A stretch of DNA of 64,000 bases from Bifidobacterium sp. ESL0800 (lineage in GTDB: Bacteria; Actinomycetota; Actinomycetes; Actinomycetales; Bifidobacteriaceae): assembly GCF_029395355.1 (NCBI RefSeq), contig NZ_CP113913.1, positions 372,001-436,000 on the forward strand. The letters run 5' to 3'. The notes beneath the pieces were generated by a model. The model was given only the letters and a program-made list of their open reading frames with translations, did not search any database and was not told the origin of the DNA. Positions 1 through 8,929 of this stretch are shown here, piece after piece; the first letter of the stretch is position 1; the number at the start of each line of letters is the position of its first letter. The translations under genes and the position numbers were made by a program.

Positions 1-386
1 AGACCGTCAGTCCTGATTTCCACTATGAGATCAAGCGGATTCAACGCAAGAAGGCGATGGTCGATGCTTCCGGCAAAGCATTTGGCTCCTACGATGCCGA
101 TACCGCCAATGGCGCAGGGGCGTCTGGCTCGATGTCCGGATCGTTCGGTGACTACGAGCCGAGCGAGGAGGATGAGGCGTTGTTCCAGAAATTCCGCGAG
201 CTGCGGCGCACCATCGCCCAGGAGATCGGCAAACCTCCCTATATCGTCTTCTCCGACAAGACGCTACGTGACATGGCCCGCATCAAACCGGTCACCGACG
301 CGCAGTTCCTTGCAGTCAATGGCGTCGGAGAGAACAAGCTGCATCTTTATGGCCCTCGTTTCATGGATGTGGTGCGTTCGCAGTAA
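1..386 (+). CDS. recQ: ATP-dependent DNA helicase RecQ, C-terminal part (5' truncated)
   Basis: Only the last ~127 codons are inside the window; the frame is open from base 3 to the TAA at 384-386. The visible part ends in an HRDC domain (about the last 75 residues) with the pattern FRELRRTIAQE, PPYIVFSD, and VNGVGENKL near the stop. This is the layout of the RecQ C-terminus, where HRDC helps bind DNA during repair and fork restart. The acidic Ser/Gly-rich stretch before HRDC is a linker. RNase D also carries HRDC, but a complete RNase D gene follows at 1192, so RecQ fits better. The helicase motifs lie outside the window, so the assignment rests on HRDC and its position at the protein end. 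Confidence 0.8.
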   Translation, partial: TVSPDFHYEIKRIQRKKAMVDASGKAFGSYDADTANGAGASGSMSGSFGDYEPSEEDEALFQKFRELRRTIAQEIGKPPYIVFSDKTLRDMARIKPVTDAQFLAVNGVGENKLHLYGPRFMDVVRSQ

Positions 387-470
387 CCGATAGACGTCAT
401 GGATATGGCGGGATATTGACAGTCAATTCAGCAATGGTGTCAACCAGAAAATCAAGAACGGAGAATGGCA

Positions 471-941
471 ATGAATGCTGAAGCAGAAATGAACGATAAC
501 GCGGATATCGATCTTGAAACCATTGATTTGGACACCCTTGAGCGCGATGAATATGCCTTCCCTGGTCCTTTGCGTGACCAGCTGGTTGAAGCGATACTGG
601 AGGGGCGCAAAACCACGACGAGCTCGCTGCTTGCCGAGTACGAGCATGACCATGAACCGTTGCCGCAGGTCGGGAAGCTGGCTGTGGTGATCGATTCCGA
701 TGACAAACCGGCATGCGTGACTCGGCTGATGGAGGTCAAGATCGTCAAGTTGCGCGATATCACCGATGAGCATGCCCGAGGTGAGGGCGAGGAATACGAC
801 GATGCCGCCGGCTGGCGCAAGGCCCACGAACGGTTTTGGGGAAGCCCCGAGTTCCTCGAGGAGATAGGGGACGATTCGTTCACCGTGGACGACGACACCA
901 AAGTGGTCTGCGAACGGTTCGCTGTCATTAAGCGGTTGTGA
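471..941 (+). CDS. ASCH domain protein
   Basis: A 156-residue acidic protein. From about residue 30 it shows the ASCH pattern: FPGPLRDQLVEAILEGRKTTTSSL, a V.D....P...T.L strand, and the closing motif GEGEEYDDAAGWRKAHERFW. ASCH domains share a fold with PUA RNA-binding domains, and some act as nucleoside amidohydrolases (known of the family); the substrate here is unknown. I chose ATG 471 because GGAG at 460-463 lies 7 nt upstream; an in-frame ATG at 465 would overlap that site. It follows recQ by 84 nt. The following 250 nt before the RNase D gene show no convincing gene. Confidence 0.75.
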   Translation: MNAEAEMNDNADIDLETIDLDTLERDEYAFPGPLRDQLVEAILEGRKTTTSSLLAEYEHDHEPLPQVGKLAVVIDSDDKPACVTRLMEVKIVKLRDITDEHARGEGEEYDDAAGWRKAHERFWGSPEFLEEIGDDSFTVDDDTKVVCERFAVIKRL

Positions 942-1191
942 GTGGAGAGACATTCCAAGCATTGCTACTCAAAGAAAGACGGCAAAGAAGTCGCTTGTCG
1001 GAAGCGAGCGAAGCGTGTTTGACAGACTTCCGTTTCGAGAATAAACCGTATAGGCTCTGCTGCCCAAGGCTCGCGATATGGTGGACGCCGGATTTAGTGT
1101 ATAGCGGTGTCCATCACGGTGAAAAGTCAGCAACGCTTAGGATTTGAGGTGTGGCGTTAAGGCTGCGTGAAGGCGGAGTAGGAGTTCGGTT

Positions 1192-2472
1192 TTGAGCGAG
1201 CCACGGTTGCAGTCTGAGCCACGTGGGGGCGTCCCCGAGGTCATTGATACCCTCGACGGATTCCATGAAGCCTGCGACAGGCTGGCCGCGGGCAGCGGTT
1301 CGCTGGCTGCCGACGCCGAGCGCGCCTCGGGCTATCGCTATGGCCACGAGGATTGGCTGGTCCAATTCAAACGTACCGGCTCCGGCATCGTCCTTTTTGA
1401 CCCGATAGCGCTCAACGAGGTCGGCGTGGACTGGAATGAGTTCAACAAGGCCGTTGGCGACGCGACATGGATTATTCATGATTCGTTGCAGGACCTGCCC
1501 GGATTCACCGATTTGGGCATGAAGGTGCATGCGCTCTTCGACACCGAGATCGCGGCGAGGCTGCTTGGTCTCAAACGTTTCGGCCTGGCCGCCGTCACCG
1601 AGCATTACCTTGGCATCACGCTCGCCAAGGAGCATTCCGCGGCCGACTGGTCGTACCGGCCGTTGCCGCGTGACTGGCGCAATTACGCCGCGCTTGATGT
1701 GGAGCTGTTGATCGAGCTCGAGCAGCATATGCGCGCCGACCTCAAAAAAGCCGACAAGTCCGAATGGGCCGAGGAAGAATTCGACCACGCGCTCGCCCAA
1801 GGGACAGGACCTCAGCCGGGGCATCCGGTGCCGTGGATGCGCATCTCCCATTTCACCGTGCTTGGCCATGACAGACGCGGCCAGGCCGTAGCCAAGGCGC
1901 TCTGGGAAAAGCGTGACGAACTCGCCCGCGCCGATGACATCGCACCGACGTTGCTCTTAAGCGACGCGGCCATCATCGAGGCGGCGCAGAAGAAGCCGCA
2001 CAACACCCGCCAGTTCCGCGCCATCCGCAGCCTGAACGAACGTGTGCGCATCCACATGGGCAACGAGCAGGACAAGATGTTCGAGCGTTACGCGCCCATC
2101 CAGCGCTCGATACGGCCCAATGTGTGGAAGGAAACCATCCAGGAGGCCCTCGAGCTCAAGCCCAAGGACTGGCCGGAACCGCCGGCGCCGCCGCGAGAAG
2201 AGCAGGTCAATGCGCCGCGTTCCATGAAATATTGGTCGGTACATCATCCCGACCGGTTCGCACGTCTCAAGAAGGTGCGAGCCGTCATCTCCCAGATTGC
2301 GCAGGATACCAATACTCCGCATGACGTGCTCATCAAACCGCAGATTATTCGCAACCTTTGCTGGCGCGACGATGCGGCCGATCTCGACATCGCGGAATTT
2401 CTGCGCGAGCAGGGTGCCAGAAAATGGCAGATTGCGCTTATTGCAGAGTCCGTGAGGCGCGTTATTATATGA
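1192..2472 (+). CDS. rnd: Ribonuclease D (3'-5' exoribonuclease, DEDDy)
   Basis: A 426-aa protein with an N-terminal DEDDy exonuclease domain and a following HRDC domain (about 215-300). Exo motifs are visible: Asp41-Ala-Glu43, the HDSLQDLPGF motif with Asp101, and YAALD with Tyr165 and Asp169. RNase D trims the 3' ends of tRNA precursors and other stable RNAs. The start is TTG at 1192, supported by GGAG at 1181-1184 with 7-nt spacing. The C-terminal ~120 residues are basic and extend past the first HRDC unit, as in actinobacterial homologues. Trigger factor begins 49 nt downstream. Confidence 0.9.
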   Translation: MSEPRLQSEPRGGVPEVIDTLDGFHEACDRLAAGSGSLAADAERASGYRYGHEDWLVQFKRTGSGIVLFDPIALNEVGVDWNEFNKAVGDATWIIHDSLQDLPGFTDLGMKVHALFDTEIAARLLGLKRFGLAAVTEHYLGITLAKEHSAADWSYRPLPRDWRNYAALDVELLIELEQHMRADLKKADKSEWAEEEFDHALAQGTGPQPGHPVPWMRISHFTVLGHDRRGQAVAKALWEKRDELARADDIAPTLLLSDAAIIEAAQKKPHNTRQFRAIRSLNERVRIHMGNEQDKMFERYAPIQRSIRPNVWKETIQEALELKPKDWPEPPAPPREEQVNAPRSMKYWSVHHPDRFARLKKVRAVISQIAQDTNTPHDVLIKPQIIRNLCWRDDAADLDIAEFLREQGARKWQIALIAESVRRVII

Positions 2473-2521
2473 GGGTTGCCTTTAGGCAGGAATAGTAGGA
2501 ATAATCGTCAGGAGCACTAGC

Positions 2522-3901
2522 GTGAAAATCAGCGTGAGGAATCTCGAGCCCACCAAGGTGAAGCTCACCGTCACCGTCGATCCGGAAGAGTTCGACCCGT
2601 ATCTTGTTGAGGCCCGCAAGGAGATCGCCAAGCAGATCAGCGTCCCGGGCTTCCGCAAGGGCCACGTACCCGGCAAGATCATCGACCAGCGCGTCGGTTT
2701 CGGCGCCGTCGCCGGTGAAGCCGTCAACAGCGCGGTCCCGGAGCTCTACTCCAAGGCCCTCGAGGAGAAGAAGATCCGCCCGATGGCTCAGCCGGAGCTC
2801 GATGTCAAGGAATTGCCGACCAGCGAAAAGGATGACACCAAGGTGAAGTTCATCGCCACCGTCGAGCGCCGCCCGGAAATCGAGCTGCCGAAGCTCGACG
2901 GCATGACCCTCGATGTTGCCAAGGCCGAGGTCACCGATGAGGACGTCGACAAGCGCCTCGACAACCTTCGTCAGCGTTTCGGCACCCTCGTGGGCGTCGA
3001 TCGCCCGGCTAAGAAGGGTGATTTCGCCAATATCGACCTCACCGCCTCCATCGACGGCGAAGACGTCGATTCCCAGGAAGGCGTGAGCTACGAGCTCGGC
3101 AGCGGCAAGCTGCTCGACGGCATTGATGAAGCGCTCGACGGCCTGTCCGCAGGCGAGGAGACCACCTTCGAAGGCACGCTGGAAAGCGGCGACCACGAAG
3201 GCGAGAAAGCCCAGATCAAGGTCAAGGTCAATTCCGTCAAGGCCGAAGAGCTGCCGAAGCTCGACGACGACTTCGCTCAGGAAGCCTCTGAGTTCGACAC
3301 CTTGGATGAGCTCAAGGCAGACATCAAGAAGCAGTGCGAGCGTGACGGCGAAGGCAAGCAGGCCAACGAGGCCCGCGATGCGTTCCTCGACGCCCTGAAG
3401 AAGGACGTGGAGATCCCGCTGCCCAAGGGCGTTCGTGACGAGATGATCGAAGACCACCTGAAGCAGGTCACGGCCGACCCGAAGAAGGCCACAGACGAGC
3501 AGAAGAAGGAAGCCGAAGAGGCCACCGACAAGGAGCTCAAGGACCAGATCGTGCTCGACACCCTCGCTGAGCAGCTCGACGTCAAGGTCTCGCAGATGGA
3601 CGTCACCAACTTCCTCGCCTCCATCGCCCAGCAGTACGGCATGGATCCGAGTGCTTTCATCAACGCGATCGTTCAGAACGGCCAGCTCGGCTCCGCCGTC
3701 CAGGAAGTCGGCCGTTCCAAGGGCCTCTTGGCCGGCATGCGCGCCGTCAAGTTCACCTGCGACGGCAAGGATCTCGATCTGACCCCGTTCCTTGGCGATG
3801 ACGAAGCCGCCGAGGATGCCGAAGAGAACGAAAGCGTCGAGGCCGCGTCCGCCGCTGCCGCCGTAGCCGACGAGCTCAGCGATCACGACAAGGCCGAGTG
3901 A
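2522..3901 (+). CDS. tig: Trigger factor (ribosome-associated chaperone)
   Basis: A 459-aa protein with the three-part trigger-factor layout. The N-terminal ribosome-docking domain carries the signature GFRKG at 43-47; an FKBP-type prolyl isomerase domain follows (about 155-240, KKGDFANIDL...GEETTFEG), then a helical C-terminal chaperone domain. It binds nascent chains at the ribosome exit tunnel. The start is GTG 2522 with GGAG at 2511-2514, 7 nt upstream. The end is a very acidic, alanine-rich tail of about 35 residues, common in actinobacteria. A strong terminator follows at 3929. The nearby clpP1-clpP2-clpX genes make this a protein-quality-control cluster interrupted by a ClC gene. Confidence 0.96.
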   Translation: MKISVRNLEPTKVKLTVTVDPEEFDPYLVEARKEIAKQISVPGFRKGHVPGKIIDQRVGFGAVAGEAVNSAVPELYSKALEEKKIRPMAQPELDVKELPTSEKDDTKVKFIATVERRPEIELPKLDGMTLDVAKAEVTDEDVDKRLDNLRQRFGTLVGVDRPAKKGDFANIDLTASIDGEDVDSQEGVSYELGSGKLLDGIDEALDGLSAGEETTFEGTLESGDHEGEKAQIKVKVNSVKAEELPKLDDDFAQEASEFDTLDELKADIKKQCERDGEGKQANEARDAFLDALKKDVEIPLPKGVRDEMIEDHLKQVTADPKKATDEQKKEAEEATDKELKDQIVLDTLAEQLDVKVSQMDVTNFLASIAQQYGMDPSAFINAIVQNGQLGSAVQEVGRSKGLLAGMRAVKFTCDGKDLDLTPFLGDDEAAEDAEENESVEAASAAAAVADELSDHDKAE

Positions 3902-3928
3902 GTCTTTGCCGTCTGATTTGACTGTCTG

Positions 3929-3972
3929 ATGTGGGGTGTGGAAGAATTCTTCTACACCCCACATTTTCATAT
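3929..3972 (+). terminator. Rho-independent terminator of tig
   Basis: A perfect 11-bp stem (ATGTGGGGTGT with ACACCCCACAT, 3929-3939 and 3954-3964) encloses a second palindrome, GAAGAATTCTTC. It is followed by TTTTCATATTTTC. The position, 28 nt after the tig stop, and the T-rich tail make it a convincing intrinsic terminator. Confidence 0.9.
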
Positions 3973-4025
3973 TTTCTTTAGATATGTTTTTATAAAGTTA
4001 AAGATAATCTCGTCATTTTATTGCT

Positions 4026-4165
4026 CTTGGTGACACCAAGAACCCCATTTTTTGCAGATTAGATCTTGATTTGCTGATTAAACGCCATCTTGGTGCACCA
4101 AGACCCTGGTTTTTTGAAGATTGCGACTTGATTCTTAATAAAAAGGGTAACTTGGTGGCACCAAC
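4026..4165. repeat. Triple palindrome element, copy A (upstream of ClC gene)
   Basis: Three near-identical palindromes lie in the 415-bp gap between tig and the ClC gene: CTTGGTGACACCAAG at 4026-4040, CTTGGTGCACCAAG at 4089-4102 and CTTGGTGGCACCAAC at 4151-4165. The start-to-start spacing is 63 and 62 bp. The intervening sequence is AT-rich, and each unit contains an AGATT/GATT-type segment. The same 15-14-15 arrangement with the same 63/62-bp spacing recurs at 22702-22841. Spacing near six helical turns suggests binding sites on one face of the DNA (inference). The ClC gene starts 152 bp downstream. Apart from the tig terminator I see nothing else in this gap. Confidence 0.85.
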
Positions 4166-4316
4166 ATGATGGAATCTTGAGGAATTGTTGGTAATGACCG
4201 TTTAGGATGTCCGCGAGATGATGTTTGCTACCATTACGTCAGATTAATTTGCCTGCTCAAAATTGGATATGGGATTAAAGCCGCAACAGAGGTGATGGTA
4301 TTGGAGAGGAACGTCG

Positions 4317-5621
4317 ATGAGAATGATTGACGGGCGTCGTCGTAAGATTTGGGTTTTAGCGACGGTTTTCCTGCTGGGCGGTGCTGTCGGCGTGAGTTCC
4401 GGGCTGCTTGGTGTCATGCTCAGTGGCGTCGAACGGCTGATGCTGGGGTATGTCGAGAATCCGCAGAATCCGAGTCCGTATCAGGTGGTGCCGTGGCGGC
4501 GCGTTGCCTCGGTCGTGGCCGGATCCGTGTTCGCAGCGATCGTCTGGTGGCTGCTGCGCACCAAAACCACCAAGGTGCCGTCGGTCAAGAAGGCCGTCGC
4601 GGGTGAGCGCATGCCGGCTTGGCAGACCACGGTGCATGTGCTGCTTCAGATTTTCATTGTCGGCGCCGGTTCGTCGGTCGGCCGCGAGGTGGCCCCACGC
4701 GAGTTCGGGGCGATGCTGGGTCAACGCTTCTCCGGTCTTTTTCATTTGGACGCAAAGGACCGGACGATGGTCGTAGGCTGTGCGGCCGCAGCCGGACTTG
4801 CCGGAGTCTATGATGCTCCGCTCGCCGGTGCGTTCTTTGCCATTGAGATTCTTTTGGCCGACGTCGGCATCGAGACCGTCGGCATGGCTCTGGGCACTTC
4901 GGTGGTTTCGGCCTATGTCGCCTCTTTGATTCGCGGACGTGACACGTTCTACGGCATGGCCGCGATGGGCAAGGCCGTGGTGCCGACATGGACACTGTCT
5001 CTCTTTGCTGTGCTCGCCGGTGTGGTCTGCGGCTTTGCCGGAGCGATGTTTCGCAAGGGCTCGCAGTGGGCCGAAGGAAACAAACCCAAAGGTGCCGGCA
5101 TTCTCTGGATGATGCCGCTGGCCGCCTTGGCGACGGGTGTCGTTGCGATATGGCTGCCGCAGATCATGGGCAACGGCCGCTCGGTGGCACAATACGCCTT
5201 TGCCTGCGTGGCAGACAAGGCCGGCGGTCTGATACCGGTTCTGCTGGCTTTGTTGGTTGCGAAAGCCGTGCTGACGCTGGGTACCATCCGTGCAGGGGCA
5301 TCCGGTGGCGTCTTGCAACCTGGTATCTCTCTGGGCGCCACCCTCGGTGCGTTGCTTGGTTTCGCATGGATATTGATCAGTCCGCATGACACGATCACCG
5401 CATGCGCCCTCGTGGGGGCCACCGCGCTGTTGGCGGCCTCCCAGCAGGCTCCTCTGATGGCGATGTGTCTGGTGATGGAACTGACCCGCGCGCCGATGGC
5501 GTTTTTCGTACCGGTGGGCATCGGCGTCGCGGTCTCGGCTTTGGTTTCCAAGGTTTTCTTGGATGCTCTGAAACGCCGTGTTTCCAGCGCTGAGCGCAAA
5601 ACAAGAAAAAGTGTCGTATAA
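4317..5621 (+). CDS. ClC-family chloride channel/transporter
   Basis: A 434-aa polytopic membrane protein. ClC hallmarks are present: GAGSSVGREVAPREFG (equivalent to the GREGP segment, with the gating glutamate kept), AGVYDAPLAGAFFAIEI, and GASGGVLQPGISLGATLG (equivalent to GxFxP). The conserved gating Glu argues for an H+/Cl- exchanger or related anion transporter rather than an open channel (inference). No CBS domains follow; the protein ends in a short basic tail. The start ATG has GGAGAGG at 4303-4309. It lies between tig and clpP1 but looks independently regulated, because a terminator and the triple-palindrome element precede it. Confidence 0.88.
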   Translation: MRMIDGRRRKIWVLATVFLLGGAVGVSSGLLGVMLSGVERLMLGYVENPQNPSPYQVVPWRRVASVVAGSVFAAIVWWLLRTKTTKVPSVKKAVAGERMPAWQTTVHVLLQIFIVGAGSSVGREVAPREFGAMLGQRFSGLFHLDAKDRTMVVGCAAAAGLAGVYDAPLAGAFFAIEILLADVGIETVGMALGTSVVSAYVASLIRGRDTFYGMAAMGKAVVPTWTLSLFAVLAGVVCGFAGAMFRKGSQWAEGNKPKGAGILWMMPLAALATGVVAIWLPQIMGNGRSVAQYAFACVADKAGGLIPVLLALLVAKAVLTLGTIRAGASGGVLQPGISLGATLGALLGFAWILISPHDTITACALVGATALLAASQQAPLMAMCLVMELTRAPMAFFVPVGIGVAVSALVSKVFLDALKRRVSSAERKTRKSVV

Positions 5622-5673
5622 GTGCGGGTAATATCGTAAACGGTAATAAACACGTGAATATCAAGGAGATACG

Positions 5674-6297
5674 GTGGCAGGATTGCTGACATCTACGCCG
5701 TCGATGGACGAAGGGGATTCGGCCCCGTCCATGACGGACCCGATTTTCAATAGGTTGCTCAAGGAACGCATCATCTGGCTTGGCGATGAGGTCAAGGATT
5801 CCAATGCCAACGTCATTTGCGCACAGATGCTGATGCTTGCGGCCGAGGATCCGAAGAAAGACATCTGGCTTTATATCAATTCGCCCGGCGGCTCCGTGAC
5901 CGCAGGCATGGCCATTTACGACACCATGCAGCTCATCGAGCCCGACGTGGCGACCGTGGCCGTGGGCATGGCGGCTTCCATGGCCCAGTTCCTGCTTTCC
6001 AGCGGTACCAAGGGCAAGCGTTTCGCTACTTCGCACACGCGCATTCTGATGCACCAGCCTTCGGGCGGCATCGGCGGCACGGCCACCGACGTGCGCATCA
6101 ACGCCGAGCTGATCATGGATATGAAGAAGACCATGTCGCAGCTCACCGCCGACCAGACCGGGCACACCTTGGAAGAGATCTACCGCGACAACGAGTACGA
6201 TCACTGGTTCACCGCCCAGCAGGCGCTGGACTACGGGTTCTTCGACAAGATCGTGACCACACCAGGCAGCATGCGCACAGCGAAGGCAGGGGAGTGA
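5674..6297 (+). CDS. clpP1: ATP-dependent Clp protease proteolytic subunit ClpP1
   Basis: A 207-aa serine peptidase subunit. The triad context is visible: Ser in VGMAASMAQ, His in RILMHQP, and Asp within DNEYDHWF. The INSPGGSVTAGMAIYDTM block forms the substrate-strand region. ClpP1 and ClpP2 together form the mixed tetradecamer of actinobacteria, which degrades substrates delivered by ClpX or ClpC. The start is GTG 5674, preceded by AAGGAG at 5662-5667. The gene is separated from clpP2 by only 4 nt, so the two are co-translated. Confidence 0.96.
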   Translation: MAGLLTSTPSMDEGDSAPSMTDPIFNRLLKERIIWLGDEVKDSNANVICAQMLMLAAEDPKKDIWLYINSPGGSVTAGMAIYDTMQLIEPDVATVAVGMAASMAQFLLSSGTKGKRFATSHTRILMHQPSGGIGGTATDVRINAELIMDMKKTMSQLTADQTGHTLEEIYRDNEYDHWFTAQQALDYGFFDKIVTTPGSMRTAKAGE

Positions 6298-6301
6298 ACA
6301 G

Positions 6302-6973
6302 ATGGCAAGTGAAGAAGCGAAGTTTGTAGCTCGTGCCGAGCGTCTCGCCGGCCCGCGTGGCGTGGCAGGGTTCAGGCCTGAAAGCCGTTACGTGATGCCG
6401 CAGTTCAGCGAGAAGACGCCCTACGGTATGAAGACGCAGGACGCCTACAGCCGCCTGTTCGAAGACCGCATCATCTTCATGGGCGTGCAGGTCGACGACA
6501 CCTCAGCCGACGACATCATGGCCCAGCTCTTGGTCCTGGAGAGCCAGGACCCCAACCGCGACGTGATGATGTACATCAACTCGCCCGGCGGCTCGATGAC
6601 CGCGATGACGGCCATCTACGACACGATGCAATACATCAAGCCGGATGTGCAGACCGTCTGTCTCGGTCAGGCCGCCTCGGCCGCCGCGGTGATTCTCGCC
6701 GCAGGCACCAAGGGCAAACGTCTGATGCTGCCCAACGCGCGCGTCTTGATCCACCAGCCCGCCATCGATCAGGGCGCCGGCAAGGCCACCGAGATCGAGA
6801 TCCAGGCCAAGGAGATGCTGCGCATGCGCGAATGGCTCGAGAACACGCTGGCCAAGCACACCGGCCAGTCCGCCGAGCGCATCCGCAAGGACATCGAGGT
6901 CGACACCTTCCTGACGGCCCCCGAGGCCAAGGAATACGGCATGGTCGACGAGGTGCTCGCCAACCGCAAGTAA
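6302..6973 (+). CDS. clpP2: ATP-dependent Clp protease proteolytic subunit ClpP2
   Basis: A 223-aa paralogue of ClpP1. The catalytic Ser lies in CLGQAASAAA, His in RVLIHQP, and Asp in DIEVDTFLTA. It has a longer N-terminus (about 35 residues, RAERLAGPRGVAG...) than ClpP1, as is usual for the second actinobacterial copy. It starts 4 nt after the clpP1 stop. It is expected to pair with ClpP1 into a heteromeric protease chamber docked to ClpX, encoded 275 nt downstream. Confidence 0.95.
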   Translation: MASEEAKFVARAERLAGPRGVAGFRPESRYVMPQFSEKTPYGMKTQDAYSRLFEDRIIFMGVQVDDTSADDIMAQLLVLESQDPNRDVMMYINSPGGSMTAMTAIYDTMQYIKPDVQTVCLGQAASAAAVILAAGTKGKRLMLPNARVLIHQPAIDQGAGKATEIEIQAKEMLRMREWLENTLAKHTGQSAERIRKDIEVDTFLTAPEAKEYGMVDEVLANRK

Positions 6974-7076
6974 TCTCGTGGCAGATCGCAGATAACTTGC
7001 AAAATAGCTTGCAAGTAACTCGCGCTTCTCTTGAGGCCACGGCTTCGTCAGGTAGACAAATCGGTTGATTTGGTAA

Positions 7077-7110
7077 CGATACCCTTCACGTTCGCGCGTG
7101 AGGGGTATCG
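7077..7110. promoter_or_regulatory. 14-bp inverted repeat between clpP2 and clpX
   Basis: CGATACCCTTCACG and CGTGAGGGGTATCG pair over 14 positions with one T-G wobble and a 6-nt loop. No T-run follows. It could be a weak terminator for clpP1P2 or a regulator site for clpX; the sequence does not decide. Confidence 0.55.
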
Positions 7111-7248
7111 TCGTATACGGACCAGTTGGAAGAGCGTCGATTGCCGTTTGGTGTGTTGCTGCATTGGTGCGGCACGCAAACGGCTTTGGCGTAACGGGCG
7201 TCACCGTGTCAAAAGGCACGGGAGCGCGAATGCGTGTAAGGAGAAGGC

Positions 7249-8670
7249 ATGGGCGACGTGGTGGATTATAACGACTCCATCCCGCGCTGCGGGTTCTGCG
7301 GCAAAAGCGAGCGTCAGGTGCGTAAGCTCGTCACCGGCCAGGGTGCGGCGATCTGCGACGAGTGCATCGCCCAATGCGTCGACCTGATCAACGACGACAA
7401 TGACAAGGACGTCAAGATCAACGCGCTGAATCTGCCCAAGCCTTCCGAGATCTACGCCTATCTCGACCAGTATGTGGTCGGCCAGCCACAGGCCAAGCGC
7501 ACCCTTTCCGTAGCCGTCTACAACCATTACAAGCGCGTGAATATGGAAATGGGCGAGGGTGTTCATGGCTCCGGGGCCGGCATGGGCAAGGCCGCTGCGG
7601 CTTCGGGTGCGTCGCATAGGTCTGGCACTGCAGAGGATGCCAAGGCAGGTCCCGGGAGGCGTTCCGGCAGACGGGTGGCCGATCCACTGGCAGACGTGCA
7701 AGTGGCCAAATCCAATATTCTCCTGCTGGGTCCGACCGGCGTCGGCAAGACCTATCTGGCTCAGACGCTGGCCCGGGTGATGAACGTGCCGTTCGTCATC
7801 GTCGACGCCACCACCTTGACCGAGGCCGGATACATCGGCGACGACGTGGAAAGTGTGCTGCAACGGCTTCTGCAGGCCGCTGACGGTGACGTGGAACGTG
7901 CCCAACACGGCATCGTCTATATCGATGAGATCGACAAGATCGCCCGAAAAAGCGGCGAAAGCGCCTCTCTGACCCGCGATGTAAACGGGGAGGGTGTGCA
8001 GCAGGCGTTGCTGAAAATCCTTGAAGGCACCATCGCCTCGGTGCCGCTGGAGGGCGAAGGCACGCGCAAGCACCGCGACCAGAACACCGTCAAAATGGAT
8101 ACACGTGACATCCTCTTCATCTGCGGCGGCGCGTTCGTCGGCCTCGACGCGATCGTGCGCAAGCGGCTCGGGGCGCGCGAGAGCGGCTTTACCGCGACGT
8201 TCGATGAGCGGGACGAGAGCACAGCCGACCTGCTGCGGCAGGTCGACGCGGACGATCTGGGCGATTTCGGTCTGCTTCCGGAGTTCATCGGGCGTCTGCC
8301 CGTGGTCAGCGTGCTTGACGAACTCACCGAGCAGGACCTGCGCGACATCCTCGTGCGTCCGGCCAATGCGTTGGTCAAGCAATACCGCAAGCTGTTCGCC
8401 GTCGACGGGGTCAAACTGACGTTTACCGATCAGGCGATCGCCGCCATCGCCGCCAAGGCCATCAGGGAAGGCACCGGTGCACGCGGACTGCGTTCGATCA
8501 TCGAAAAGACGCTGGAGGAGACGATGTTCCAGCTGCCGGAGATGGATGACGTAGAACAGGTCATCGTCGACGCCACGGCGGTCAACGGCGAGGGCGTGCC
8601 GAAGATGGTCGTCTCGTCGGCAACGGCCGGGCGTTCGTCGCGCCGGGGCAAGATACACGCGTTTGGTTAA
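7249..8670 (+). CDS. clpX: ATP-dependent Clp protease ATP-binding subunit ClpX
   Basis: A 473-aa AAA+ unfoldase. The N-terminal zinc domain uses Cys14, Cys17, Cys36 and Cys39. Walker A is GPTGVGKT at 161-168, Walker B is [10 protein letters not shown], and sensor 2 lies in [10 protein letters not shown]. It unfolds tagged proteins and feeds them to ClpP1P2. A Gly/Ala/Ser/Arg-rich stretch of about 50 residues (101-150) is inserted between the first helix of the AAA+ module and Walker A, so the protein is longer than the typical ~420 aa. The start has AAGGAGAAGG directly upstream. The last codons are part of a 38-bp direct repeat that continues into the downstream spacer. Confidence 0.95.
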   Translation: MGDVVDYNDSIPRCGFCGKSERQVRKLVTGQGAAICDECIAQCVDLINDDNDKDVKINALNLPKPSEIYAYLDQYVVGQPQAKRTLSVAVYNHYKRVNMEMGEGVHGSGAGMGKAAAASGASHRSGTAEDAKAGPGRRSGRRVADPLADVQVAKSNILLLGPTGVGKTYLAQTLARVMNVPFVIVDATTLTEAGYIGDDVESVLQRLLQAADGDVERAQHGIVYIDEIDKIARKSGESASLTRDVNGEGVQQALLKILEGTIASVPLEGEGTRKHRDQNTVKMDTRDILFICGGAFVGLDAIVRKRLGARESGFTATFDERDESTADLLRQVDADDLGDFGLLPEFIGRLPVVSVLDELTEQDLRDILVRPANALVKQYRKLFAVDGVKLTFTDQAIAAIAAKAIREGTGARGLRSIIEKTLEETMFQLPEMDDVEQVIVDATAVNGEGVPKMVVSSATAGRSSRRGKIHAFG

Positions 8671-8745
8671 AGACGTGCAGTGGCGCGCGAGACGGCAAGG
8701 CTTTCGTCCGGGGCAAGATACACGCGTTTGGTCAAAAACGTGCAG
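8643..8745 (+). repeat. 38-bp direct repeat duplicating the 3' end of clpX
   Basis: The segment 8643-8680, covering the last clpX codons and the stop, recurs at 8708-8745 with 36 of 38 identities and a period of 65 bp. In the second copy the TAA has become TCA. The sequence just before each copy is also similar, so this looks like a diverged tandem duplication. Confidence 0.8.
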
Positions 8746-8783
8746 GGCAGTCTCTTTACCGGGGTTGGCACGACACGCCATGC

Positions 8784-8812
8784 TTGCGCGAATCGGCAAC
8801 CTACGTTATATT
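8784..8812 (+). promoter_or_regulatory. Putative promoter of tRNA-Arg
   Basis: TTGCGC (8784-8789), a 17-bp spacer and TATATT (8807-8812). Transcription would begin near 8819, about 26 nt before the mature tRNA. The assignment rests on spacing and position only. Confidence 0.5.
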
Positions 8813-8845
8813 AGATGAGTTGTCAAAAACAAGGTTCTTGACACT

Positions 8846-8922
8846 GCGCACGTAGCCCAATGGATTAGAGCAGCTGACTACGGATCAGCAGGTTACAGGT
8901 TCGAATCCTGCCGTGCGCACCA
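8846..8922 (+). tRNA. tRNA-Arg (anticodon ACG)
   Basis: A complete cloverleaf. The acceptor stem GCGCACG (8846-8852) pairs with CGTGCGC (8912-8918), followed by discriminator A and an encoded CCA. The anticodon stem GCTGA/TCAGC encloses the loop CTACGGA, giving anticodon ACG, and the T arm is ACAGGTTCGAATCCTGC-like. It reads CGU/CGC arginine codons after A34-to-inosine editing (known for this tRNA). It is an isolated gene with its own promoter and terminator. Confidence 0.97.
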
Positions 8923-8929
8923 TTCAAAT

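Noticed and set aside
938..1147. Short open frame overlapping the ASCH gene stop
   Set aside because: 69 codons, no ribosome site, no recognisable features; the region more likely holds the rnd promoter.
2465..3970. Long minus-strand open frame opposite trigger factor
   Set aside because: Antisense shadow of a clear tig gene caused by high-GC codon use.
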